Both the position numbers and the translations under genes were made by a program. Positions 44,524 through 53,826 of a DNA stretch of 64,000 nt are shown piece by piece; within the stretch, counting starts at the first letter, position 1, and every line of letters begins with the position of its first letter. Origin of the DNA: Bacteroidales bacterium (GTDB lineage: Bacteria; Bacteroidota; Bacteroidia; Bacteroidales; Prolixibacteraceae); the NCBI GenBank assembly GCA_012719495.1, contig JAAYAG010000110.1, positions 1-64,000 on the forward strand, written 5' to 3'. The notes under the pieces were generated by a model. That model ran no database searches. It had not been told where the DNA came from and saw only the letters and a list, made by a program, of their open reading frames with translations.

Positions 44524-44769
44524 ATGGAAGTTTCAGTAATACAAATAGGAAATTCAAAAGGAATACGATTTAGTAAAACACTTTTGGAAAGGTACAATAT
44601 CAAAGATACAGTGGAAATGATTTTGGAAAAGGGTCAAATTATCATTAGGCCAAAATCGGTTCCACGCAAAGGATGGGAAGCTGCATTCAAGGCGATGCAC
44701 GCTGCAGGTGATGATAAAGCCCTGATTCCGGATGTTTTTGACGATGAAAATATTGAAGAATGGATTTAG
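44524..44769 (+). CDS. mazE: MazE/AbrB-family antitoxin
   Basis: An 81-aa antitoxin with an AbrB/SpoVT N-terminal swapped-hairpin domain (EVSVIQIGNSKGIRFSKTLLERY) and an acidic C-terminal tail that neutralises the toxin (DVFDDENIEEWI). The start at 44524 was preferred over an ATG 51 bp upstream that lies in the promoter region. The toxin frame begins at 44760, overlapping the last 10 bases of this gene, the usual arrangement. The antitoxin looks intact. Confidence 0.88.
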   Translation: MEVSVIQIGNSKGIRFSKTLLERYNIKDTVEMILEKGQIIIRPKSVPRKGWEAAFKAMHAAGDDKALIPDVFDDENIEEWI

Positions 44770-45083
44770 CACAATATCACATCGTTCTGGTAAATCTTGA
44801 TCCTACTTTGGGTAGTGAGATTAAGAAAACAAGACCATGCGTAATTATCTCGCCCGATGAGATGAATAAATATCTCAATACAGTTATTGTTGCACCAATG
44901 ACAACCCAGTCCAAAAATTATCCAACCTGAATTGAAGTAATCCATGATAATAAAAAAGGGTGGATCGTATTGGATCAGATCAGAACAATCGACAAACAAC
45001 GAATTACTGCTTTATTGGGAAAACTATCTTCAGTAGAAATCAACAATCTAAAATTAATTGTCAAAGAGTTATTAGTTGACTAA
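44760..45083 (+). pseudogene. mazF: MazF-like endoribonuclease toxin with in-frame stop
   Basis: Reading from the ATG at 44760, a 107-codon MazF/PemK frame can be followed to TAA at 45081-45083, but codon 57 is TGA (44928-44930). The first half reads MDLAQYHIVLVNLDPTLGSE and ends ...MTTQSKNYPT; after the TGA it resumes as IEVIHDNKKGWIVLDQIRTI and LGKLSSVE. In MazF proteins this position is normally Arg in a YPxR(I/V) turn, so one CGA-to-TGA change is the simplest cause. The encoded product would lack the C-terminal half and be inactive. Read-through or a sequencing error are alternatives. The partner antitoxin is intact. Confidence 0.85.
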
Positions 45084-45093
45084 AATAATGCAT

Positions 45094-45107
45094 TCGCAAT
45101 TTTGCGA
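45094..45107. repeat. Short hairpin after mazF
   Basis: TCGCAA (45094-45099) pairs with TTGCGA (45102-45107) around a 2-base loop, 11 bp past the mazF stop. No T-tract follows. It may be a weak transcription end. Confidence 0.3.
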
Positions 45108-45141
45108 TATTGTGCAAGGGAAAAAGAATTATACTGGGAGA

Positions 45142-45171
45142 TTGCTCCAAAAGACAAAAAATATACTTTTG
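45142..45171 (+). promoter_or_regulatory. Promoter of the T9SS propeller gene
   Basis: TTG (45142-45144) and TACTTTTG (45164-45171) are 19 bp apart. They lie about 145 bp before the ATG at 45315. Confidence 0.5.
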
Positions 45172-45314
45172 CATTTCAATTCAAACAACTTCGTTTTGAG
45201 AACAATTTTTAAATTGATAATTACAGCTTAATTAGCCTTCGGGAAACATAGAAAAATTTTTGTATCTTCTGATTTTTTTAGTATTGTTTCTTTTTGTTCT
45301 GTATATAAATTCTT

Positions 45315-47402
45315 ATGCATAAAGCAATCAACACAAATGGATTAATATTTTCTATCTGCTTCTTTTATTTTATTTCCTTTTCGGGTTTTGCCCAAAAGCA
45401 AATCACACACAATCTTACGTGTACTTATATTGGAAACAGTTTTGGCGGAGGTGACAGATGGGTGCAGAACTTTATCGAAAATATATCTGTTACTACCGAT
45501 GGAACTTTATACACAAACTCTTATTGGGATGAAGCACATAGAGAATTTGGAGTTTATACCGTATGTGATGTAATTGGAAATTTAGATGTTAAACCTAATT
45601 CTTTAGTTGCTACTGACTGTAAAGGGAATTCTTGGTCTATTATTAATCCTTATCTTCGTTTCACGGTTGGAAATGTAGCTCCGGTTCCTACCGGCGATTT
45701 GGCACCTTACATTTTGTGTAGCGATGGTCGCGAAATAAGAGCTATTGCTGATCCATCGGCTATTGCAGTGGATCACAAGTGTCGATTGATGGTTGCCGAT
45801 AACGGCCCCGATCAGAATATTAAGATATTTGACATTTCTGGTTTAATTACCCCAACCGTTGTTGATACAATTGGTGTAACAGGCGGTACACTTGCTGGGA
45901 CAAAACCTGGAATAATAGAACCGCTAAAATTTTGGGGTATCCGCGGTATTGGTACCGATTCGGTTGGAAATTTATGGGTTGCCAATTGTGGCTTTCCATC
46001 TCAAGTTGGTGGTGGAACCGATTTGAGGCATTTCGATTCATTATTGCAAATGGATTGCCAAATGCTTGATCTGAATTTTGTTGTTTCTATGGATGCTGAT
46101 CCTAATGACCCAACACAAATCTATAGTTCGGGAGAACATCTCGAAATTGATTATAATATTCCTGCAGGCGATTTACAGGCACATTGGAAATATAAAGCTC
46201 AAACACTTGACCCGTTTAAATATCCCGACGATCCTCGCTTGGTCAATTCATTGGAATCTACATTTATTAGGTATATTGAAGGGGAAAAATATATGTTTTT
46301 AACTAATATGTACTCCGAATTTCTAATGGTTTACCGTTTCGACGGCGAAATAGCCGTACCCTGCGCTTTTTTCACGGTGGCTTGGGATGGACAATGGGAG
46401 AAATATAACTGGCAAATAGACCAGCGCCCCAAATATTCTGGCAATGAAAATACCCGTTGGTTTTGGCGTGATAATAATGGCGATGGACAAGTTCAAAAAG
46501 AAGAATTTACCCTTTATGACTTAGGATATCCTTATTTAAAGGGATTGGACATTGATGAAAATGGTAACGTTTATATCGGAGGCCGTATACTTTGCTATTT
46601 CCCCATGAATGGAATTGATGCGAACGGAGTTCCGAATTATTCGGTAGATAACATGCGTAAAAGTGAGGCTCCATACACCATTTTTGGTGGCGATATGACA
46701 CGTATCAAATATGTTGACGAAACCGATGTAATGTATTTTGGTACAGGATCAGGATTCCCTCAATTTACTGAAATTGTTCAGTATAAGAACTGGAGTAAAG
46801 GAGAACGGAATGCAAGAATATTGTCAATTGGGCAGCATGCAACCACTTTCACTGCTGATGAAAAATACATATATCTAAGTGTGGGATTTGGTGGAAAATA
46901 CACTACAACATCTGGTGAAGTTGATATCTGGGATGCTGAAACCTTTGAGCCTGTGGGGTACATTTTGCCTGGATCGGAAGTATATGGAGAAAGTGGGATG
47001 ATCGACCTGGGATATGGCATACAAGTTTCAAAATTAGCGAGTGGCGAACGTATAATAATTATTGAAGAAGATGCCAAAGGGAAAAATATTATCTATAAAT
47101 GGTGCGCTGATGGTGCATGTTTGAAAGATACAAATAATGTAAGCCATGTTCTTAATAATGAAAAATCTGATTTTCAATTGTTTCCTAATCCATTATTCGG
47201 AGGAGACCTTACAATTGTTTTTCCTAAAGATGCTGTACAAATTTCTGTTTTAGATATTACTGGTAGGCAAATATTAAAGAAACACGTTGATGAAAGTGTG
47301 TATGTTATTGAAAATAAAAATTTTATGAGTAATGGCGTTTATTTTATAAAAGTCAAAACTTCCAATAAAACATATATGCAGAAATTAGTTGTTGTTAAAT
47401 AA
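45315..47402 (+). CDS. Secreted beta-propeller protein with EF-hand-like loop and T9SS sorting domain
   Basis: A 695-aa exported protein. The signal peptide ends ...YFISFSGFAQ. The body has NHL/propeller-like strands (SAIAVDHKCRLMVADNG, GIGTDSVGNLWVANCG, LDIDENGNVYIGGR). A DNNGDGQVQKEE loop near residues 385-396 matches an EF-hand calcium site. The C-terminal 75 residues (FQLFPNPLFGGDLTI to YMQKLVVVK) are a type A Por/T9SS sorting domain that directs surface display or release. The function is unknown; a carbohydrate or lactonase-type role is possible. It lies 148 bp upstream of a GH3 gene on the same strand, which hints at glycan processing. Confidence 0.85.
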   Translation: MHKAINTNGLIFSICFFYFISFSGFAQKQITHNLTCTYIGNSFGGGDRWVQNFIENISVTTDGTLYTNSYWDEAHREFGVYTVCDVIGNLDVKPNSLVATDCKGNSWSIINPYLRFTVGNVAPVPTGDLAPYILCSDGREIRAIADPSAIAVDHKCRLMVADNGPDQNIKIFDISGLITPTVVDTIGVTGGTLAGTKPGIIEPLKFWGIRGIGTDSVGNLWVANCGFPSQVGGGTDLRHFDSLLQMDCQMLDLNFVVSMDADPNDPTQIYSSGEHLEIDYNIPAGDLQAHWKYKAQTLDPFKYPDDPRLVNSLESTFIRYIEGEKYMFLTNMYSEFLMVYRFDGEIAVPCAFFTVAWDGQWEKYNWQIDQRPKYSGNENTRWFWRDNNGDGQVQKEEFTLYDLGYPYLKGLDIDENGNVYIGGRILCYFPMNGIDANGVPNYSVDNMRKSEAPYTIFGGDMTRIKYVDETDVMYFGTGSGFPQFTEIVQYKNWSKGERNARILSIGQHATTFTADEKYIYLSVGFGGKYTTTSGEVDIWDAETFEPVGYILPGSEVYGESGMIDLGYGIQVSKLASGERIIIIEEDAKGKNIIYKWCADGACLKDTNNVSHVLNNEKSDFQLFPNPLFGGDLTIVFPKDAVQISVLDITGRQILKKHVDESVYVIENKNFMSNGVYFIKVKTSNKTYMQKLVVVK

Positions 47403-47550
47403 TTTAGCTACAAATACTTCTGATTTTGAATTAACTACAGATTGGAAATACTACTATTAATCAGAAAATTTTATTGCTCCAACATAATAGAGTGGCATAA
47501 ATAAAGTTTTTTCTATTTTTAAACATTCAGATTTATTAAAATCACACACA

Positions 47551-49893
47551 ATGAGAATAAAATCAAAAAGAATCAGTCTACTAACATTAACAATTATACT
47601 TACTTGTTTATCATTTATTTCAGCACAAAACAATGAAATTATGAAATATAAAAATCCAACCATATCGTCATCAGAAAGGGCAAAAGATTTACTTGCCCGC
47701 ATGAGCCTTGAAGATAAAATATACCAGATGATGTCTGTTTTGGATGGCACGCCCGATCGGTTTAATCCCGACTTTGTGAATAATCCCGTTGAAATGAAAC
47801 GGGTGTTCGGGAAAGGTGTCCACTCTGTTCAGCCTTTTTTTGAAGGGTTGAAAGCATCTGTCGAATCGAGGAACAAGATACAGAAATACCTTATTGAAGA
47901 GACCAAGTGGGGTATTCCCGCTATTTTTGTCGATGAGGGTCAACATGGATTGATGAAGCCCGAAGCCACTGCTTTCCCTATGGCTATTGGGTTGGCTTGC
48001 TCTTGGAATCCCGAGTTATTTGAGCAGGTTTATGCTGTTACTGCACACGAAATGCGTTCGCGTGGTGCTCAGTGGGCACTTTCTCCGGTTATCGATGTTT
48101 GTCGCGATCCTCGCTGGGGACGTGTTGAGGAAACCTATGGCGAAGACCCTTATCTGAATGGTATTTACGCCATTGCAGCGGTAAAAGGTTTTCAAGGAAC
48201 AGTAAATGGCTCTGTTGCCCCCAACCATGTAGCTGCAACGTTAAAGCATTTCTGCGGCCACGGTCAGCCCGAAGGCGGGTTGAACCAGGCTCCGTCCAAC
48301 TATTCCGAACGTACCTTGCGCGAGTTCCAGTTCCTTCCTTTTCAAATGGCTGTTGAACAAGCCAAACCATTGGCAGTCATGCCTTCGTACAACGAGATTG
48401 ATGGCCGCCCATCGCACGCCAATTCATGGTTATTGAAAGACGTATTGCGCAATGAATGGGGTTTTGACGGATTGGTCGTTTCAGATTGGAACGCTATTGA
48501 TCAGTTGGACACCAAGCACTTTATTGCAAAAGATAAGAAAGAAGCTGCCATGTTGGCTTTCAATGCTGGCGTTCAGTTTGAGCTGCCCAACCGCGATTAC
48601 TATAAAAACATGGAAGCGCTTGTAAACGAGGGGAAAGTAAAATTGGAAGAAGTTGATGCGGCTGTTTTCGAGTTGCTTAAGCTGAAATTTGAATTGGGCT
48701 TGTTCGACAATCCTTATATCGATGTAGATAAAGCAATTGCAGTTACAAAAGAGCCCGGCTCAAAACAATTGGCGTTGAAAGCAGCACAAGAATCAATAGT
48801 ATTACTTAAGAACGAAAACAACCTTTTGCCCATCAAAAAAGGACAATACAAAAAGATTGCAGTGGTTGGGCCTTGTGCCAACGACCTTTTTATGGGCGGT
48901 TACTCGGGCGAACCTTATGAAAAAGTCTCGCTGTTGCAGGGCATCAGAAATAAAGTTGGAAATTCATCTGAAGTTTTATTTGCCCAAGGTTGCCGAATTA
49001 CCGAAGGCCTGACCATTAGCCAATTCAACTGGAGGAACGAAGACATTGTGTTTACGCCCCGTGAGGTTAACCTGAAATTGATTGACGAGGCAGTTAAGGT
49101 TGCCATGCAGGCCGACATCATTATTCTTGCCGTTGGCGAAACCGAATTCATTTGCCGCGAAGCATGGAGCAAAGCCCATCGTGGCGATAACATGACTCTC
49201 GATCTAATTGGCGAACAGCAGGAGCTGGTCGAAGCAATGGTTGCAACAGGTAAGCCTGTAGTTGTTTACCTTACCCATGGTCGACCTTTATCAATCAATT
49301 ACATACATCAAAACGTGCCTGCAATTGTCGACGGCTGGTACATGGGGCAGGAAACCGGTACCGCCGCTGCCGACGTGCTCTTTGGCGATGTAAACCCATC
49401 GGGGAAACTCACCATTACGGTTCCAAAATCGGTAGGTCAACTTCCGTTGTTTTACAACCACAAGCCATCGGCAAGGTACGTCGATTATGTGTCGATGGAC
49501 GTACAGCCACTTTATCCTTTTGGCTTTGGATTGAGCTATACCACATTTGCTTACAATAAGCTGAGACTCTCTGCTGAAAAGATAAAAAATGGCGAGCCAG
49601 TGCAAGTTTCGGTCGATGTTACTAACACAGGGAAAATGAAGGGCGATGAAATTGTGCAACTGTATATTCGTGACAAAGTTTCGTCGGTAACCCGCCCAGT
49701 AAAAGAGCTGAAAGATTTCAGGCGCATTACACTCGAAGCCGGAGAGACTAAAACAGTGCAATTCACCATCGATCCATCGAAATTAGCTTTTTGGGACATC
49801 AACATGAATTTTGTAGTTGAACCCGGCGATTTTGAGGTGATGGTTGGAAAATCTTCCGTCGATTTGTTGACGAAAACATTTGTAGTTGAATAG
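47551..49893 (+). CDS. GH3 beta-glucosidase (BglX-like)
   Basis: A 780-aa exported exo-glycosidase. The signal peptide MRIKSKRISLLTLTIILTCLSFISAQ is cleaved by signal peptidase I (no lipobox). GH3 features are SLEDKIYQMMSVLDGTPD, FVDEGQHGL, SPVIDVCRDPRWGRVEETYGEDPYL, KHFCGHGQPEGG and nucleophile motif VVSDWNAI near residue 312, followed by the second domain and a fibronectin-III-like C-terminus. The VDEGQHG and RVEET elements are typical of BglX-type periplasmic beta-glucosidases. A short VOC protein starts 10 bp after the stop. Confidence 0.94.
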   Translation: MRIKSKRISLLTLTIILTCLSFISAQNNEIMKYKNPTISSSERAKDLLARMSLEDKIYQMMSVLDGTPDRFNPDFVNNPVEMKRVFGKGVHSVQPFFEGLKASVESRNKIQKYLIEETKWGIPAIFVDEGQHGLMKPEATAFPMAIGLACSWNPELFEQVYAVTAHEMRSRGAQWALSPVIDVCRDPRWGRVEETYGEDPYLNGIYAIAAVKGFQGTVNGSVAPNHVAATLKHFCGHGQPEGGLNQAPSNYSERTLREFQFLPFQMAVEQAKPLAVMPSYNEIDGRPSHANSWLLKDVLRNEWGFDGLVVSDWNAIDQLDTKHFIAKDKKEAAMLAFNAGVQFELPNRDYYKNMEALVNEGKVKLEEVDAAVFELLKLKFELGLFDNPYIDVDKAIAVTKEPGSKQLALKAAQESIVLLKNENNLLPIKKGQYKKIAVVGPCANDLFMGGYSGEPYEKVSLLQGIRNKVGNSSEVLFAQGCRITEGLTISQFNWRNEDIVFTPREVNLKLIDEAVKVAMQADIIILAVGETEFICREAWSKAHRGDNMTLDLIGEQQELVEAMVATGKPVVVYLTHGRPLSINYIHQNVPAIVDGWYMGQETGTAAADVLFGDVNPSGKLTITVPKSVGQLPLFYNHKPSARYVDYVSMDVQPLYPFGFGLSYTTFAYNKLRLSAEKIKNGEPVQVSVDVTNTGKMKGDEIVQLYIRDKVSSVTRPVKELKDFRRITLEAGETKTVQFTIDPSKLAFWDINMNFVVEPGDFEVMVGKSSVDLLTKTFVVE

Positions 49894-49903
49894 TGAACCC
49901 CGT

Positions 49904-50299
49904 ATGAAGATTGACCACATCGCTATCTGGGCGCGCGACCTTGAGAGGCTCAAGGATTTCTACATGAAGTATTTTGACATAGCTTGCGGCGAAAAATATG
50001 TGAACCCGAACAAGCACTATTCATCATATTTCCTTTCGTTTGAAGGATCGGAAACGCGCATTGAAATCATGCAACGCCCCGATGTTGCCGAACGAACCGA
50101 AAAGCAGTCGGCAACTCATGGCATTACCCATTTTTCGATTGCCCTTGACAGCAAGGAAGAAGTGGATAATCTTACCGAACGGCTTCGTTCCGACGGCTTC
50201 AACATTGTGGGCGAACCCCGCACAACCGGCGACGGATATTACGAAAGCGTTGTAGAAGATTGCGAGGGAAACTGGGTGGAAATTACGGTTTCAAAGTAA
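49904..50299 (+). CDS. VOC-family (glyoxalase-like) protein
   Basis: A 131-aa metal-binding vicinal-oxygen-chelate protein. It starts MKIDHIAIWARDLERLKDFY, and two beta-alpha-beta-beta-beta modules are visible with metal-ligand positions His5 and a glutamate near 125 (NWVEITV). The start at 49904 was preferred over the TTG that overlaps the GH3 end. It shares the transcript of the GH3 gene (10 bp gap). Small VOC proteins of this type act as glyoxalase I, fosfomycin resistance or sugar-ring enzymes; none can be specified. Confidence 0.87.
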   Translation: MKIDHIAIWARDLERLKDFYMKYFDIACGEKYVNPNKHYSSYFLSFEGSETRIEIMQRPDVAERTEKQSATHGITHFSIALDSKEEVDNLTERLRSDGFNIVGEPRTTGDGYYESVVEDCEGNWVEITVSK

Positions 50300-50524
50300 A
50301 GACGGTTAAGCATTCATAATTTCAGCATTCTTGGGTTGTTGAAATTATTTCTGAAAATGAGCAATTTAATAACTTGAGTTAGACTTTATTTTTGAGTTCA
50401 GCCCGCTTGTAAACAGTAAGATTCAATGCAAAATCATGCAGGAATAATGGGTTATTTTAAGTGATTTTGGGATTTTTTGAGGGAAGAATTGTAATTTTCG
50501 CCTATAATCCGCAACTCTATTATT

Positions 50525-50974
50525 ATGATTGTCGATAAAATTGAAAATGCCCATATTTATTTCAGTATTAATTCTTTACTGGGTAAGGGCTTGAGATATA
50601 TGTTAGCTGAAAATTTCGACGAGGCACAGCTTGGCAAAACAATTCTTGAAGGAGAATCACTTTTTGCCATGGTGAATGAATACGATACAAAACCTGCTGA
50701 ACAATGTAAGCCCGAAGCACACAGGCGTTATACCGATATCCAGTTTATGGTTTCGGGGGAAGAAAAAATAGGATTTACTCCTTATAACGGGCAAACTCCG
50801 ATGGAAGAATTCAATACTGAAAATGATATCATGTTTTTTAATCTCGAAACTGACCAGTTTACGTTCAAAACCGGGTATTTTGCGGTTTTCTTTCCTCATG
50901 ACATCCATCAGCCTGGAATTATGGTTGATGCTCCATCGAAAGTGAGAAAAGTTGTGGTAAAAGTTGAGTTGTGA
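50525..50974 (+). CDS. YhcH/YjgK/YiaL-family protein
   Basis: A 149-aa cupin-like protein of the DUF386 group, which includes EbgC and sialic-acid-utilisation YhcH. Recognisable parts are HRRYTDIQFMVSGEEKIGF near 65, and FAVFFPHDIHQPGI near 120, which holds the metal-binding His residues. Members are suggested sugar anomerases or glycolyl-sugar processing enzymes. It stands alone between a VOC gene and PPi-PFK; its substrate is unknown. Confidence 0.9.
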   Translation: MIVDKIENAHIYFSINSLLGKGLRYMLAENFDEAQLGKTILEGESLFAMVNEYDTKPAEQCKPEAHRRYTDIQFMVSGEEKIGFTPYNGQTPMEEFNTENDIMFFNLETDQFTFKTGYFAVFFPHDIHQPGIMVDAPSKVRKVVVKVEL

Positions 50975-51210
50975 ATATTGGCTTTGTTAATTTCCTTAGC
51001 TTAAAGGTTGTTGATATTCTGTGAGATGTAATATGCTGACATCCCTTTTGGGGTATTACATATTTTGTGCAAATCTCAACATTAACTTATTGTTTCTTAA
51101 TTGGTCGTCACCTTGTTATTTAAAACCTATTGGTAGGTAAATCGGTCGATTTGATTTATTTTTAGTCCGTTTTACGAAAAATTAATATCAAAAAAATAAA
51201 ATTCAATACA

Positions 51211-52863
51211 ATGGCAATTAGTGCACTACAACAAGAAAGGGCCAAGTATCAGCCCAAGCTTCCCAAAGCATTACAGGGAAATGTTAAAGCGATTGAAGGA
51301 AAAGCTACTGAATCGGTTGCTGACCAGACTGAAATCAAGAAATTATTCCCAAATACCTATGGTTTGCCGCTGATTACCTTCCAGGCAAGTGACACAAAAC
51401 CGTCGTTTCCCGCTTTCAATGTTGGGGTAATTCTTTCCGGGGGTCAGGCTCCTGGCGGACACAATGTAATTTCAGGAATTTTTGATGGATTAAAAGCATT
51501 GAACCCTGATAATAAATTATTTGGTTTTCTTGGCGGCCCTGGTGGTTATGTAGATAATAAATACATGGAACTAACAGCCGAAATTGTTGATGAATACCGC
51601 AATACCGGTGGTTTCGATATAATTGGTTCGGGTCGTACCAAACTCGAAGAAAAGGCTCAGTTCGACAAAGGACTGGAAAACTGCAAAGCATTGAATATTT
51701 CGGCAGTAGTTATTATTGGTGGTGACGATTCGAATACCAATGCATGTGTGTTGGCCGAATATTACGCTTCAATAAATGCTGGCGTTCAGGTTATCGGTTG
51801 TCCTAAAACCATCGATGGCGACCTCAAAAATGAAATGATCGAAACATCTTTCGGGTTCGATACTGCTTGTAAAGTGTATTCCGAATTGATTGGAAACATT
51901 ATGCGCGATGCGAATTCTGCAAAAAAATATTGGCACTTTATTAAACTTATGGGGCGTTCAGCTTCACACATTGCACTTGAATGTGCCCTTCAAACACATC
52001 CAAACATTTGTTTAATTTCGGAAGAAGTGGCTTCCAAAAAGCAAACATTGGGCGAAGTGGTTGATTATATTGCAGATGTTATTGCAAAACGTGCCGAAAG
52101 CGGCTTGAATTTCGGCATTGCTCTCATTCCTGAAGGAGTAATTGAATTCATTCCCGAAATGAATACCCTTATTTCTGAATTGAACGATTTGCTTGCCGAA
52201 GGAACTGCCACTGCGCAAGCATTTCAGCATGTTAAAAAATCACATAGGGTTGATTGGACTGCCGAAAAACTTTCATCAAAGTCGTCGGTTGTATTCCGTT
52301 CGTTGCCCGAAGGTATTGCTAATCAGCTTACTCTCGACCGCGATCCCCATGGAAACGTTCAGGTTTCTAAAATTGAAACCGAAAAGCTGCTGATTGAAAT
52401 GGTTGAAGCAGAACTGGCCGAGCGTAAACTCGAAGGAAAATACAAAGGTAAATTTGGTGCTCAAAATCACTTCTTTGGATATGAAGGCCGTTGTGCTGCC
52501 CCTTCTAATTTCGATGCTGACTATTGCTACTCTTTAGGTTTTAATGCAGCAGTGCTCATTGCCAACGGTAAAACTGGTTATATGTCATCGGTTAGGAATA
52601 CTACAGCTCCTGCAAGTGAATGGATTGCCGGTGGAGTTCCAATCACTATGATGATGAACATGGAACGTCGCCATGGTCACATGAAACCGGTTATTCAGAA
52701 AGCTTTGGTTGAACTGGATGGAAAACCGTTTAGTTTCTTCGCTTCACAACGTGAGAAATGGGCCGTTGAGACCGATTTCGTTTATCCTGGTCCTATCCAG
52801 TATTTTGGTCCTAGCGATGTATGTGACCGCGTTTCAGAAACATTGAAACTGGAAAAGGCATAG
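51211..52863 (+). CDS. pfp: Diphosphate--fructose-6-phosphate 1-phosphotransferase
   Basis: A 550-aa PPi-dependent phosphofructokinase of the long (plant beta-like) class, interconverting fructose-6-phosphate and fructose-1,6-bisphosphate. Active-site segments are [15 protein letters not shown] near 70, [21 protein letters not shown] near 170, the [10 protein letters not shown] motif with the catalytic Asp pair, and [14 protein letters not shown]. The GGDD form instead of GGDG marks PPi rather than ATP use. A strong terminator follows at 52887-52936. Confidence 0.96.
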   Translation: MAISALQQERAKYQPKLPKALQGNVKAIEGKATESVADQTEIKKLFPNTYGLPLITFQASDTKPSFPAFNVGVILSGGQAPGGHNVISGIFDGLKALNPDNKLFGFLGGPGGYVDNKYMELTAEIVDEYRNTGGFDIIGSGRTKLEEKAQFDKGLENCKALNISAVVIIGGDDSNTNACVLAEYYASINAGVQVIGCPKTIDGDLKNEMIETSFGFDTACKVYSELIGNIMRDANSAKKYWHFIKLMGRSASHIALECALQTHPNICLISEEVASKKQTLGEVVDYIADVIAKRAESGLNFGIALIPEGVIEFIPEMNTLISELNDLLAEGTATAQAFQHVKKSHRVDWTAEKLSSKSSVVFRSLPEGIANQLTLDRDPHGNVQVSKIETEKLLIEMVEAELAERKLEGKYKGKFGAQNHFFGYEGRCAAPSNFDADYCYSLGFNAAVLIANGKTGYMSSVRNTTAPASEWIAGGVPITMMMNMERRHGHMKPVIQKALVELDGKPFSFFASQREKWAVETDFVYPGPIQYFGPSDVCDRVSETLKLEKA

Positions 52864-52886
52864 ATTTAATAATATTGTCTTGATTT

Positions 52887-52936
52887 GAACTGCACTTCAA
52901 ATGTTTTAAACAGCATTTGGGGTGCAGTTCTTTTTT
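52887..52936 (+). terminator. Terminator of the PPi-PFK gene
   Basis: The outer stem GAACTGCAC (52887-52895) pairs with GTGCAGTTC (52922-52930) and an inner CAAATG/CATTTG stem extends it. Six T residues follow (52931-52936). It also overlaps the 3' end of the convergent msrA gene. Confidence 0.88.
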
Positions 52937-52942
52937 GGGGCT

Positions 52943-53521
52943 TTAGCGGCGAAACTCTTCGAAATGAAGATCAAATTTTTCCATTTTAGGTTTGATTACG
53001 AACCGGCAATATGGCTGCATCTTGTTGCTTTGGTAATAATTCTGATGGTATTTTTCCGCATCATAAAATGCTGTGAATGGAGTTACTTCTGTAACCACGC
53101 GTTTTGTTTTGGGTAATTTCTTGTTTATTTTATCGATCACATCATGTGCTGTTTCCTTTTGTTTTTCGCTGGCATAAAAGATGACCGAACGGTATTGGGT
53201 ACCAATATCAGCTCCCTGGCGGTTAAGAGTCGTTGGGTCATGGATTTCAAAGAAAATATAAAGCAATTCTTCAAATGAGATCACTTCGGGGTCGAATACA
53301 ATTTTTACCACTTCGGCATGACCTGTTTCACCAGTGGTCACTTCGTTGTAACTGGGGTTGGCGGTTTCTCCGCCTGAATAACCTGAGGTAACTTGTTTAA
53401 CACCCTTAACTTGTTGGAAGACGGCTTCGGTACACCAGAAACAACCGCCTCCAAAAATGGCAGTTTCAACATGAGATGAGAATGAAAAACCCATAACCAG
53501 AAGAATTAAAAAATGTGTCAT
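52943..53521 (-). CDS. msrA: Peptide-methionine (S)-S-oxide reductase MsrA, exported form
   Basis: A 192-aa enzyme reducing methionine-S-sulfoxide. The motif GGGCFWCTEAVF carries the catalytic Cys27 and Cys30. The family region VTSGYSGGETANPSYNEVTTGETGHAEVV follows. The start at 53521 gives a short hydrophobic leader (MTHFLILLVMGFSFSS) that looks like a signal peptide, suggesting periplasmic protection; a longer start at 53560 was rejected. The resolving Cys near the C-terminus is not evident. Confidence 0.95.
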   Translation of the reverse strand: MTHFLILLVMGFSFSSHVETAIFGGGCFWCTEAVFQQVKGVKQVTSGYSGGETANPSYNEVTTGETGHAEVVKIVFDPEVISFEELLYIFFEIHDPTTLNRQGADIGTQYRSVIFYASEKQKETAHDVIDKINKKLPKTKRVVTEVTPFTAFYDAEKYHQNYYQSNKMQPYCRFVIKPKMEKFDLHFEEFRR

Positions 53522-53826
53522 CAATTGCAATAATTTTGAGCATAAACAACACAAAATCAAAAATGTTCAGGGTAAGTTTTAGCTCTTGTAGCCCGACAAA
53601 GAAATGAAGCGTGGATTGAGCTTGTGCAATTTTTTCTCGGTTAACTGGCGAAGGAATGCCTGATTTTGAAAAGAAATTAAAGAAGCCTAAATGATGAAAT
53701 GTGTTGTGGCTGATCAATTTTCTTTATAAGAATACATGGTATTTGCCAAGATAGTAGTATTTTGGAGTTCATTTTTGATTGCAGATCAAGCAATAATTAT
53801 TTTTACCCGGAACCATTGTTAACTGT

